Of a stretch of 64,000 nt of DNA, positions 1-8,244 are shown one piece after another (within the stretch, counting starts at the first letter, position 1; every line of letters starts with the position of its first letter). A program made the position numbers and the translations under genes. The DNA lies in NCBI GenBank assembly GCA_963767645.1, contig CAVYEW010000010.1:248001-312000 (forward strand). The letters are read 5' to 3'. The DNA comes from DATFDN01 sp963767645. Lineage in GTDB: Bacteria; Pseudomonadota; Alphaproteobacteria; Acetobacterales; Acetobacteraceae. The notes beneath the pieces were generated by a model, which was given only the letters and a program-made list of their open reading frames with translations, searched no databases and was not told where the DNA came from.

Positions 1-1673
1 TGCGCACTGTCGCCGGTTCGCGCGTGTTGCAAGTTTCGTTCACTGCCGGCGACAACGTGCTTGCGGCAGCGGTCGTGAACCGGCTGATCGACGTCTACAT
101 CCGCGACCAGCTGGCCGCGAAGTTCCGGGCCGTGCGACGTGCCCAGGACTGGCTGGAGAGCCGCGCGGCGGAGCTGCGGCTGGAAGTTCGAACTGCCGAG
201 GACCGCGTCGCTGCCTATCGCTCGCGCGAGGGCATAGTGCGCGGGATGCACGCCGGCCTGGACGCCGAGCAGATCAGCACGCAGACCGAGGCCCTGACGC
301 GGGCGCGGAGCGAACTGGCGGAGGCAGAGGGGCGGCTTGACGCAGCCCGCAACGGCGCGGGCGCAGCGGCGGTGGCGCCGAGCGTCGTGGAGGCGCAGCA
401 GCAGGTTGATCTGCTGACCACGCAACTCCAGTCCATGCTGGTGAGGCTCGGGCCGAACCATCCCGATGTGCGCGCCGCGCAGCGCCAGATCGATCAGGCG
501 CGCCGCGCCGTCGCGGCGGCGCGCGAGCGGGTCGAGGGCGCGACCGAGGCGGCAGTCCGCGCCGCGCGCGCCCGCGTCGCAATGCTGGAGCAGGAACTGG
601 CGCGCGCCCGATCGCAATCGGAAAGCCAGGGCGAGGCGCAGATCCCGCTGCACGAGATGGAACGCGACCTCGATGCCTCCCGCACCTTGCTGCAATCGGT
701 GCTCGACCGGCTGCAGGAGACGCGCCAGCAGGCGGCGGTCGAGAGCGCCGATGCGCGCGACTTGTCGCTGGCCCTGCCGCCCACCGAGCCGAGCTTCCCG
801 CGCACCCGGCCCACGCTCGCCGCCGCTGCGGCGTTCGGCGTGCTGTTCGGCCTGCTTGTCGCCTATCTGATGGAATTGGCCGACACGACGATCAAGAGCG
901 GCGAGGAGGCGCGCGGCGTCCTGGGCCTGCCCTGCCTGGCGCTGATCCCGAGCGTTGGCCGGCGGACCCTGCGCGGGATGCAGATCTCGGCCTATCCGGC
1001 GCACAAGCCGATGACGCCCTTCGCCGAGCAGGTCCGGGGCTTGCGCGCCGGGCTATGGCTCGGGCGGGAACGGCCGCGCACTATCGCGATAGCCGCGGCC
1101 CGACCCGCCGAGGGCAAGACCACGGTGACGCTGGCGCTCGGCCGGTCGGCGGCGCTGAGCGGGGAGCGCGTGGTGGCGATCGACTGCGACCTCCGCCACC
1201 CGTCCTTCGCGCGCCTGATGGGCGGCGAGGCGATGCCGGGCCTCGCCGAGGTGCTGCGCGGCAGCGCGCGTCTGGAGGACGTGCTGCGGAAGGATCATCT
1301 GACCGACCTGGTCTACATCCCGGCCGGCGAGGGCGGGCCGGAAACGCTCGCCTTGTTCATGTCGGAAGCGATGGGCCGTGTGCTGCAGAGCCTGCGGCAA
1401 CAATTCGATTTCGTGCTGATGGATGCGCCGCCCGCCCATGCCATGACCGAGACACGGGTGATCGCGCAGGTTGCCGACGCGACGCTGCTTTGCGTGCGCT
1501 GGCGGGCAACGCCTGGCGCGGTGGTGCAGAATGCGATCGAGCTGCTCGAGGCGGCTGGCGCGTCGGTTGCGGGCGTCGTGCTGACAAGGGTGGATGCCCG
1601 CGCGCATAAACGCTCCGGCGCAGCGGATGCCGAGGCGTGTCATCCGCGCTATCGGCGATATTATCAGCATTAG
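1..1673 (+). CDS. Wzz/BY-kinase exopolysaccharide regulator, 5' end outside window
   Basis: Polysaccharide co-polymerase fused to a bacterial tyrosine kinase, an inner-membrane protein controlling chain length and export of exopolysaccharide. The frame is open to the window edge and lacks the N-terminal transmembrane segment, so the gene starts upstream; the first in-window start codon (GTG at 24) lies inside the conserved Wzz region. In-window residues about 30-250 are a long Ala/Arg/Glu-rich coiled coil, followed by a transmembrane segment at about 261-285. The kinase domain then shows an intact Walker A (ARPAEGKTT, about 359-367), a Walker A' (VVAIDCDLRHP, about 383-393) and a Tyr-rich tail (RYRRYY, about 541-547) of the kind that is autophosphorylated. 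The next two genes (membrane protein, flippase) follow closely, consistent with one EPS operon. Confidence 0.9.
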   Translation, partial: RTVAGSRVLQVSFTAGDNVLAAAVVNRLIDVYIRDQLAAKFRAVRRAQDWLESRAAELRLEVRTAEDRVAAYRSREGIVRGMHAGLDAEQISTQTEALTRARSELAEAEGRLDAARNGAGAAAVAPSVVEAQQQVDLLTTQLQSMLVRLGPNHPDVRAAQRQIDQARRAVAAARERVEGATEAAVRAARARVAMLEQELARARSQSESQGEAQIPLHEMERDLDASRTLLQSVLDRLQETRQQAAVESADARDLSLALPPTEPSFPRTRPTLAAAAAFGVLFGLLVAYLMELADTTIKSGEEARGVLGLPCLALIPSVGRRTLRGMQISAYPAHKPMTPFAEQVRGLRAGLWLGRERPRTIAIAAARPAEGKTTVTLALGRSAALSGERVVAIDCDLRHPSFARLMGGEAMPGLAEVLRGSARLEDVLRKDHLTDLVYIPAGEGGPETLALFMSEAMGRVLQSLRQQFDFVLMDAPPAHAMTETRVIAQVADATLLCVRWRATPGAVVQNAIELLEAAGASVAGVVLTRVDARAHKRSGAADAEACHPRYRRYYQH

Positions 1674-1679
1674 CGCTGC

Positions 1680-3017
1680 ATGATGAGGGCTGAAAATAGT
1701 AGCAACGCCGGTCCGTTCCTCCTCGCCGCCGCCCTGCTGACCTGGCCGGCTCTCCTGAATGGCTATCCGCTCGTCTTCTCTGACAGCGGGACTTATCTCT
1801 CGCAGGCGCTGAACCGCTATCTCGGCTGGGACCGGCCGGTCTTCTACAGCTTCTTTATGCTGCCCCTGCATATGGGGCTGACCACCTGGCCCGTCGTGGC
1901 GGCGCAGGCGCTCATCGCTGCCTGGGTTTTGCAGGTGATGCTGCGTGTACTGCTGCCGGAGCGCTCGCCTTGGTGGCTCGCGCCGCTGGCGGCGGTGCTC
2001 TCGTTAGTTTCGCCGCTGCCCTGGCTGGCCGCGCAACTCATGCCCGACCTCTTCACCGGCCTGCTCGTGCTGGCGCTGGCGTTGCTGGTGCTTACGCCGG
2101 AGCGCCTCGGCCGCATGGAGGCGATAAGCCTATCCAGTCTCGCGGCATTCGCGACCGCCGCGCACCTGTCGAATTTGCCGCTCGCGCTCTGGCTGCTGGC
2201 GCTGCTGCTGCCGCTGCGCCGCCGGCTGGGCGCCCGCGTCCCGCTGGCCGGGCTGGGACTTGCGCGCGTTCTGGGCATCCCGATCGCGGCGGTGCTGGCG
2301 CTGCTCGCGGTGAATCTGGTCGGGCACGGCTCCGCCGCGATCGCGCCCTATGGCGATGTCTTCCTGCTCGCCCGCGTGATCGAGGACGGACCGGGCCGGG
2401 ATGCGCTGGCGCGGGCGTGCCCGGAAGCCGGGTGGCGGCTATGCGCAACGCGCGACCGGCTGCCGGCAACAGCCGATGCGTTCCTGTGGCGCTCCGACAG
2501 CCCGCTCGCCGCTGCCGGCGGGGCGAAGCGGATCAGCGCCGAGGCCGACGCGGTCGTCGTCGCCGCGATCCGCGCGGAGCCGGCGCGGGAACTGGCGGCG
2601 ATGCTCCGCAACGGCGGCCTCCAGCTCCTCCGCTTCAACAGCGGCGACGGGCTCCAGCCCTGGCCCGAGACCGTGACGCCCTGGATCGACCGCGACTTCC
2701 CACGCTTCGAACAGGCCGCCTACGCGGCGTCGCGCCAGACCACCGGCCGAACGCTGTTGCCGGGCTGGATGGCAGCGCTGCATTACTGCGCCGCCGCCAC
2801 CGCCGCGGTCGGCCTCCTGGCGCTGCTGCCGGGCTCGCTGCGCCGACGCGACATCATGGCCGGCGTGATCGTGGCCGTGCTGGCGGCGCTGTTGGGAAAT
2901 GCCGCAATCACCGGCGCGCTGTCCGGTCCCCACGACCGCTACCAGAGCCGGATGATGTGGCTGCCCGTTTGCGCCATCCTGCTCAGCATTGCCCGCCGCT
3001 CGCCGCGAGCGGCATGA
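1680..3017 (+). CDS. Multi-spanning membrane protein of EPS locus, function unknown
   Basis: A 445-residue, very hydrophobic protein with about ten predicted membrane segments and a soluble loop at roughly residues 230-350. I do not recognise a catalytic motif. An early periplasmic-looking stretch (FSDSGTYLSQALNRYLGWDRP, split here as two motifs: FSDSGTYLSQ and LNRYLGWDRP) resembles the first loop of polyprenyl-linked glycosyltransferase-type membrane proteins, but this is only suggestive. It begins 6 bp after the Wzz/kinase stop, and its own stop overlaps the flippase start by 4 bp (ATGA at 3014-3017), so the three genes are probably co-translated. Likely role in EPS assembly, from context alone. 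Confidence 0.8.
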   Translation: MMRAENSSNAGPFLLAAALLTWPALLNGYPLVFSDSGTYLSQALNRYLGWDRPVFYSFFMLPLHMGLTTWPVVAAQALIAAWVLQVMLRVLLPERSPWWLAPLAAVLSLVSPLPWLAAQLMPDLFTGLLVLALALLVLTPERLGRMEAISLSSLAAFATAAHLSNLPLALWLLALLLPLRRRLGARVPLAGLGLARVLGIPIAAVLALLAVNLVGHGSAAIAPYGDVFLLARVIEDGPGRDALARACPEAGWRLCATRDRLPATADAFLWRSDSPLAAAGGAKRISAEADAVVVAAIRAEPARELAAMLRNGGLQLLRFNSGDGLQPWPETVTPWIDRDFPRFEQAAYAASRQTTGRTLLPGWMAALHYCAAATAAVGLLALLPGSLRRRDIMAGVIVAVLAALLGNAAITGALSGPHDRYQSRMMWLPVCAILLSIARRSPRAA

Positions 3018-5488
3018 GCCGGATGCGGGGCATTATCTGGTCGGGTGTGGAGGCGTCGGTCTCGGGCGCATTCTCGCTCCTGTCGGCCTTCCTCGTCGCC
3101 CGGCTGGTAGGCCCGGCGGAGATGGGCGTGGGCGCGGCGGTGGCGTCGGTGCATGTGCTCCTGTGGGTCGGCGTGAACGCGCTGTTCGCGGACGCGATCG
3201 TGCAGCGGGCCAGCTTGAGCGAGGAGGATGCGTCAAGCGCCCTGTGGGCGTCCGCCCTGGTCGGCCTGATCGCCGCGCTGTTGCAGGCCGGCGCCTTCTG
3301 GCCGCTGCACGCCGCCATGGGCGACGCGCGGATCGCCGCGATGTCCCTGGCCTTGGCGGCTCCGCTGCCGCTGGTGGGCGCGGCCGGCGTGATACAGGGG
3401 CGCGTGACCAGGGCGCGCGACTACCGGCTCCTGGCGCTGCGGGCGCTGGTGGGGCAGGGGGCGGGCATGGCGGCCGGCATCGCCATCGCGCTGCGCGGCG
3501 GCGGCGCCTGGGCGGTGGTCGCGCAGCAGGCGGCGATCTCGACAGTGGGCGCCACGGTGCTTCTGGTCGGGGGGCGATGGCGACCGCGCCTGATCTGGCG
3601 CTGGGAGCCGATCATCGCGTTGCTGCGGGTCGGAGCGCCGCTGACCGCGAGCACGCTGGTCCTGCACGGGCGCTACCGCGTGTTCGCGCTGCTGATCGGC
3701 GGCACCGCCGGCCCCGCCGCGCTGGGCCAGGTCCACATGGCGTTCCGCCTGGTGGATGCGATCCGCGAACTGGCGTCCACGGCGATGTGGCGGCTGATGC
3801 TGCCGGCGATGGCGGAGCGTCAGGGCGACAATCCTGCGCTGTTGCGCCAACTGGACCGGGCGTTGGAGATGATCGGGCTCATATTGTTTCCGCTGTGCGG
3901 TGCCATGCTGGTCAGCATCGCCCCTCTGACCCGGCTGCTGCTCGGCCCGCTCTGGGCGCCGTCGGGCGTGGCGGCGCTGCCGCTGGTCGGGCAGGCGGCT
4001 TGGCTGTTCCTGCTGTTCCCGGCCGGCGTCGCCTGTGTTGCGTGCGGCGCGCCTCGCTACGCATTGCAGGCCAATCTCGCCAGCAGCGTCGTCCTGGTGC
4101 TCGGCGTGGTGCTCGCCCGGCCCGCAACTCCCCTTGCTGCCTCGTGGATTTGGCTGGCGGCGCAGGGTGTGGTCGCGCCCTACGTGTTGACGACTACGGC
4201 GCGCGTACTCGGCACGTCCATGTTCCGGCCGCTGCGCGCCGGGATGCCCGCGCTGGCGGCGACCGGGTTCGCCGTCCTCGCCGCTATCCTGGTGCCGAGT
4301 CTGGCGGGCGTGACTGCCGAGCCGGCGCTGCTGGCGACGCGCGGCGCCGTGGAGTTGCTGGTGTTGGGAACTTTGTGCATGGCCGTTCCCTCCCCCGGCG
4401 CCCTCCCGCAAGGGGAGGGGGAGGTGAGAAGCCCCCTCCTCTTGCGGGAGGGGGTTGGGGGAGGGGGCTCGCGGCGAGGATCAGGCGCGCGCCGACTGGA
4501 TCGCCTGCCAGATCTTGAGCGGGGTTGCCGGCATGTCGATATGCGTGACGCCGTATTCCGACAGCGCATCGACCAGGGCGTTCATCACCGACGGCAGCGC
4601 GCCGGCGCAGCCTGCCTCGCCGCAGCCCTTGGCGCCGAGCACGTTCGTCTTGCACGGCACTGGATGGCTGGCGAAGGACATGCGTGGGATCTCGACCGCG
4701 CGCGGCAGGGCGTAATCCATGAACGAGCCGCTGAGCGGCTGCCCCTGCTCATCATAGACCACGCGCTCGTACAGCGCCTGGCCGATGCCCTGAACGACCC
4801 CGCCATGCGCCTGCCCCTCGACCAGCAGCGGGTTCACGATGGTCCCGAAATCGTTGACCATGGTGTAGCGCACGACCTCGGCCACGCCGGTGTCGGGATC
4901 GACCTCCACCTCGGCGACGTGACACCCGTTCGGGTAGGAGAAGGGTGGGCTTTTCGCGACATGGCGCACCGACAGCGTGCGCGGCAGGTCGGGCGGCAGA
5001 TCAGTTCCCCGCCGCAGTTGCTCCTCCAGCTCCATGATGCCGATGGCTCGATCGGTGCCGGCAATGCGGAAGCGCCCGCCGGCGGCGGTGATCTCGAACT
5101 CGATATCCCCTTCGGCCGCCTCAAGCACATGCGCGGCGAGCTTGCGCCCGTTCTCGATCACCAGATTGCTCGCTTCCGCGATCGCGGTGCCGCTCGCCAT
5201 CAGCGATTTCGACCCGCCGGTCCCGCCCCCGGCCAGCAGCTCGTCGCTGTCGCCTTGCAGCAGCCTGATCCGCTCGAACGGGATGCCGAGCCGGCTGGCG
5301 AGCACCTGCGCGAAGGGCGTCGCGTGGCCCTGGCCGTAGTCGAGCGTGCCGGTGATGATCGTCACCGTGCCGTCGGGCTCGAAGCGTATGCCGCCCATCT
5401 CCGGCGCGGGCGGCCCGGTCACTTCCAGGTACTGGCCGATGCCGATGCCGCGCAGCCGGCCGCGTGCGCGGCTCTCCGCGCGGCGTGA
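3014..5488 (+). CDS. Wzx-type polysaccharide flippase, C-terminus replaced by read-through of a repeat
   Basis: Oligosaccharide flippase family membrane protein that would move lipid-linked repeat units across the inner membrane. The ATG at 3014 overlaps the stop of the preceding gene. Residues 1 to about 455 are a typical flippase with about 12 hydrophobic segments (for example the SGAFSLLSAFLVARLVG start and a paired-helix organisation). At about 4388 the frame enters a GC-rich palindromic repeat and no stop follows until 5488, giving 824 codons instead of the usual 430-500. The last 370 or so codons are repeat followed by the antisense of the convergent molybdoenzyme gene, and they are Arg/Gly/His-rich with no membrane character. 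The repeat probably removed the natural C-terminus and stop. Confidence 0.75.
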   Translation: MSRMRGIIWSGVEASVSGAFSLLSAFLVARLVGPAEMGVGAAVASVHVLLWVGVNALFADAIVQRASLSEEDASSALWASALVGLIAALLQAGAFWPLHAAMGDARIAAMSLALAAPLPLVGAAGVIQGRVTRARDYRLLALRALVGQGAGMAAGIAIALRGGGAWAVVAQQAAISTVGATVLLVGGRWRPRLIWRWEPIIALLRVGAPLTASTLVLHGRYRVFALLIGGTAGPAALGQVHMAFRLVDAIRELASTAMWRLMLPAMAERQGDNPALLRQLDRALEMIGLILFPLCGAMLVSIAPLTRLLLGPLWAPSGVAALPLVGQAAWLFLLFPAGVACVACGAPRYALQANLASSVVLVLGVVLARPATPLAASWIWLAAQGVVAPYVLTTTARVLGTSMFRPLRAGMPALAATGFAVLAAILVPSLAGVTAEPALLATRGAVELLVLGTLCMAVPSPGALPQGEGEVRSPLLLREGVGGGGSRRGSGARRLDRLPDLERGCRHVDMRDAVFRQRIDQGVHHRRQRAGAACLAAALGAEHVRLARHWMAGEGHAWDLDRARQGVIHERAAERLPLLIIDHALVQRLADALNDPAMRLPLDQQRVHDGPEIVDHGVAHDLGHAGVGIDLHLGDVTPVRVGEGWAFRDMAHRQRARQVGRQISSPPQLLLQLHDADGSIGAGNAEAPAGGGDLELDIPFGRLKHMRGELAPVLDHQIARFRDRGAARHQRFRPAGPAPGQQLVAVALQQPDPLERDAEPAGEHLREGRRVALAVVERAGDDRHRAVGLEAYAAHLRRGRPGHFQVLADADAAQPAACAALRAA
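4388..4469. repeat. GC-rich palindromic repeat doublet, copy 1
   Basis: Two hairpin-forming units in opposite orientation: CCCTCCCGCAAGGGGAGGG near 4401 and the related CCTCTTGCGGGAGGGGG near 4437, separated by a short spacer. The same arrangement occurs at 19587-19680 and 57735-57813. This copy lies inside the flippase reading frame and next to the convergent stop of the CoxL-type gene. It resembles a REP/BIME-type element. Confidence 0.85.
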
Positions 5489-6847
5489 GGGGAAGCCGTT
5501 CCAGTCGGATGCCGCCAGCGCCTCGTTCAGCACTGCGGTGAAGTCGCCGCTGTCGTACACCGTGCCCGCCGGGGTGGTGTAAGGGTAGGCGTCGTTGCGT
5601 ACATGGTTGCGCCGGCGGATCTCGGCGCGGTCGATCCCCATCTCGCGCGCCGCCGTGTCGAGAAGGCGCTCGATGTAATAGTTGCCCTCCGGCCGGCCGG
5701 CGCCGCGATACGGGCCGACGGGGCTGGTGTTGGTGAACATGGCCCTCGTCGTCACTTCCTGCAGCGGCGTCGCATAGACGCCGATCGTGTTCTTCACGAC
5801 ATTGCCGGTCGGCTGCAGGACGGTGCCGTTCGACAGATAGGAGCCGATATTGCCGTAGCCGGTGACGCGGAGCGCAAGGATGCGCCCGTTGCCGTCCAGC
5901 GCGATCTCCTGCTCCATGTCGTGATCGCGGCCGTGGCTGTCGGAGAGGAAGCTCTCCGAACGGTCGTCGCGCCACTTCACCGGCCGGCCGAGCGCGCGAG
6001 CGGCGTGCAGGATGGCGATGTACTCGGGATAGACCGAGGACTTCATGCCGAAGCTGCCGCCGACATTGCCGGTCAGCACGCGGATCTTGTCGACCGGCGT
6101 CTTCAGCGGGCCGGACAGCGCCTGGCGCATCGGGAACGTGCCCTGGCAGCCGAGGCGCAGCGTCCAGCGTCCGGTTTCCGCGTCGTACTCGCCGATCGCC
6201 GAGCGCGGCTCCATCGGGCAGACCACGACGCGGCTGTTGCGGATCTTCACCCGCGTGACATGCGCCGCGCGCCTGAAAGCGGCCTCCACCGCATCCGTGT
6301 CGCCGTGGTGGAAATCGAGGATGACATTGCCCGGCGTCGCCTCATGCACCAGCGGGGCGCCGGGTGCGGCGGCCTCGGCGGCGGTGGTGACGGCGGGCAG
6401 CGGATCGACATCGACGATGACCGCCTCGGCGCCGTCGCGCGCCTGCTTCGCGGTCTCGGCCACCACGACCGCGACCGGATCGCCCACGAAGCGCACCTTG
6501 TCGGTGGTCAGCGGCGGCTGCACCGGCTTCGGCATGTCGGAGCCGTCGCGGTTCTTGAATGCCGCGCCCGACGGCATCGGGCCGAGCCCGGCGGCGAGGA
6601 GGTCGGCGCCGGTAAAGACGCCCAGCACGCCGGGCAACGCCTTCGCCGCCGAGGTGTCAATGCCGCGGATACGGCCATGCGCGTGGCTGCTGCGCACCAT
6701 CACCGCATAGGCCTGGCCGGTCAGGTTGAGATCGTCGGTGTAGCGCCCCTGACCGCGCAGGAGCGTCGGGTCTTCCTTGCGCGGCACCGGCTGGCCTACC
6801 GCGTATTTCATGTCCGCGTGCAAAATGGCGTCGACTGGCGCATCCAT
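4481..6847 (-). CDS. Xanthine dehydrogenase/CO dehydrogenase family molybdopterin-binding subunit
   Basis: Large molybdopterin-cytosine-dinucleotide subunit (788 residues) of the CoxL/xanthine dehydrogenase family, normally the site of hydroxylation of an aromatic or aldehyde substrate. The N-terminal domain starts with the typical VGQPVPRKEDPTLLRGQGRY. The active-site loop reads PYRGAGRPE, the form II (non-classical CO dehydrogenase) type rather than the AYRCSFR of true CO dehydrogenase. The C-terminal KGCGEAG carries the catalytic Glu. The ATG at 6847 is preceded by AGGGGA; the frame is open further upstream but looks non-coding and overlaps the antitoxin gene. No FAD-binding medium or 2Fe-2S small subunit lies beside it, so its electron-transfer partners must be encoded elsewhere. 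Substrate unknown. Confidence 0.9.
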   Translation of the reverse strand: MDAPVDAILHADMKYAVGQPVPRKEDPTLLRGQGRYTDDLNLTGQAYAVMVRSSHAHGRIRGIDTSAAKALPGVLGVFTGADLLAAGLGPMPSGAAFKNRDGSDMPKPVQPPLTTDKVRFVGDPVAVVVAETAKQARDGAEAVIVDVDPLPAVTTAAEAAAPGAPLVHEATPGNVILDFHHGDTDAVEAAFRRAAHVTRVKIRNSRVVVCPMEPRSAIGEYDAETGRWTLRLGCQGTFPMRQALSGPLKTPVDKIRVLTGNVGGSFGMKSSVYPEYIAILHAARALGRPVKWRDDRSESFLSDSHGRDHDMEQEIALDGNGRILALRVTGYGNIGSYLSNGTVLQPTGNVVKNTIGVYATPLQEVTTRAMFTNTSPVGPYRGAGRPEGNYYIERLLDTAAREMGIDRAEIRRRNHVRNDAYPYTTPAGTVYDSGDFTAVLNEALAASDWNGFPSRRAESRARGRLRGIGIGQYLEVTGPPAPEMGGIRFEPDGTVTIITGTLDYGQGHATPFAQVLASRLGIPFERIRLLQGDSDELLAGGGTGGSKSLMASGTAIAEASNLVIENGRKLAAHVLEAAEGDIEFEITAAGGRFRIAGTDRAIGIMELEEQLRRGTDLPPDLPRTLSVRHVAKSPPFSYPNGCHVAEVEVDPDTGVAEVVRYTMVNDFGTIVNPLLVEGQAHGGVVQGIGQALYERVVYDEQGQPLSGSFMDYALPRAVEIPRMSFASHPVPCKTNVLGAKGCGEAGCAGALPSVMNALVDALSEYGVTHIDMPATPLKIWQAIQSARA

Positions 6848-6957
6848 CGTCGGCTTCAGTCCCCTGAGATTGTGGCGAACATGGTCCCGTTCCGCTGTAG
6901 CGGCAAGGCGATGGGATTGAGACTTCCGAGGGGCGGGCCGTGTGCTATCATCCCGCC

Positions 6958-7176
6958 ATGGACAAGGACGACGATGCACCCCGCCCCATCCCGGCCGAAT
7001 GGCTGGAAGTCATCGACGAAAGCGATGCTGATCTCGCTGCGGGACGGATCGTGCCCCTGGCTACCGTACGGACGGAGCTGCGTGCAAGCATCGCCCGGCT
7101 GGAGGCGCAGCTCGCGAATCAGTCGAACCCGCCGGAGCCCGAACCCCAGCACGGCGCGGTGCCACACCGAACTTGA
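6958..7176 (+). CDS. ParD-like antitoxin of a toxin-antitoxin pair
   Basis: A 72-residue acidic protein that would neutralise the ParE-like toxin encoded immediately downstream and probably autorepress the operon. The core EWLEVIDESDADLAAGRIVP, followed by a helix with alternating Leu/Ala/Glu, matches the C-terminal toxin-binding half of ParD/RHH-type antitoxins. The ATG at 6958 is chosen over the in-frame start at 6940 because the conserved region starts shortly after it. The promoter must lie in the roughly 110 bp shared with the divergent CoxL-type gene. The family assignment rests mainly on the partner and the AD..AGR..P motif. Confidence 0.7.
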   Translation: MDKDDDAPRPIPAEWLEVIDESDADLAAGRIVPLATVRTELRASIARLEAQLANQSNPPEPEPQHGAVPHRT

Positions 7177-7469
7177 TCGGCTTCACTGCGCGGGCTGCGC
7201 GCCAGGTTGCCGAACTCCGAGATCATTATGAGCGCGAGCGGCGCATCGGAGCATCCCGGAACCTGGACGCGGCGCTCGAAGAAGCGGCTCGCCGCATTGA
7301 GCATGATCCTGCAGCCGGACGACCAGCGCCGCGGCCCTATCCGGCACTCGCGCGCCCAGGGCAGGCCTGGTTGAAGGTTGGCCCTTATTGGGTACGCTAC
7401 CAGCCTACTTCGCCGCCGGTCATCACCGGCGTGTTCTACGATCGGGCCAACATTCCCGGCCGCGCCTAG
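7173..7469 (+). CDS. RelE/ParE-family toxin
   Basis: A 98-residue basic protein of the ParE/RelE fold. Members inhibit DNA gyrase (ParE) or cleave mRNA (RelE); which applies here cannot be told from the sequence. The start FTARAARQVAELRDHYERE and the C-terminal strand pattern YWVRYQPTSPPVITGVFYDR are family hallmarks. Translation appears to begin at a TTG whose last bases form the antitoxin stop (TTGA at 7173-7176), so the two genes are translationally coupled. No better start exists in frame. The gene is followed by a convergent enoyl-CoA hydratase gene 21 bp away. Confidence 0.8.
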   Translation: MIGFTARAARQVAELRDHYERERRIGASRNLDAALEEAARRIEHDPAAGRPAPRPYPALARPGQAWLKVGPYWVRYQPTSPPVITGVFYDRANIPGRA

Positions 7470-7490
7470 CTGCGGCCCAGCTCAAGGCGC

Positions 7491-8225
7491 TCACACTCCC
7501 CGGAACGATGGCTTGCGCTTCTCCTTATAGGCGCGGATGCCCTCCTGCATGTCGGCGCTGCCGCGCACGCGGGCAATGGCTTGGCTGGTGGCGACCATGC
7601 GCTCGACCGGGCCGGTCGGCATGATCTCGGACACGAGGCGCTTGAGGGTGCCCATCACCAGCGGCGCGTGCTCCAGCATCTGCTCGGCCATCGCGACAGC
7701 CTCGGCCTCGTGTCGCCCGTCCGGCACCACGCGGTTGACGAAGCCCACCTCGTAGGCGCGCCGCGCCGGTACCTTCGACCCGAGCAGCATCATCTCCATC
7801 GCCAGATGATGCGGCATCCGCGTCACCAGCGAGCTGATGATGCCGCCCGTGGTGCCGAGCTTCGCCTCCGGGTAGTAGAACACCGTGCTCTCGGCGGCGA
7901 CCAGCAGGTCGCACATCATCACGAGCACGATGCCGCCGCCGACGCACCAGCCCGAGGTCGCGGCGATGATCGGCTTGTCGGTCGTGAAGCCGACGCCGGG
8001 GATGCAGCGCCATAGCTCCGGCAGGTCCGACACGTCGGCCCCGGCGGTAAAGGCGCGCTCGCCGGCGGCGCTGATGACCGCCACGCGCTGGTCGGAGGCG
8101 TCGAAGGCCTGGAACGCGGCCTGCAACTCCTCGGCGACCGCCTTGGAGATCGCGTTCAGCCGGTCCGGGCGATTGATCCGGATCACCGAGACCGCGCCAC
8201 GCTGCTCCACCGCGACGACGCTCAT
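7491..8225 (-). CDS. Enoyl-CoA hydratase/isomerase family protein
   Basis: Crotonase-fold enzyme (244 residues) acting on a CoA thioester, probably hydrating or isomerising an enoyl-CoA in fatty or aromatic acid breakdown. The CoA-binding start VSVIRINRPDRLNAIS and the oxyanion-hole region (AATSGWCVGGGIVLVMMCD) are clear. The ATG at 8225 is preceded by GGGGAGGAA, whereas the upstream in-frame extension has no family similarity. The acidic catalytic positions are not certain, since the second helix reads YYPEAKLGTTGG, so hydratase versus other crotonase activity is open. The lipase gene lies 20 bp upstream in the same direction, so they may be co-transcribed. Confidence 0.88.
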   Translation of the reverse strand: MSVVAVEQRGAVSVIRINRPDRLNAISKAVAEELQAAFQAFDASDQRVAVISAAGERAFTAGADVSDLPELWRCIPGVGFTTDKPIIAATSGWCVGGGIVLVMMCDLLVAAESTVFYYPEAKLGTTGGIISSLVTRMPHHLAMEMMLLGSKVPARRAYEVGFVNRVVPDGRHEAEAVAMAEQMLEHAPLVMGTLKRLVSEIMPTGPVERMVATSQAIARVRGSADMQEGIRAYKEKRKPSFRGV

Positions 8226-8244
8226 GCTTCGTTCCTCCCCAAGG

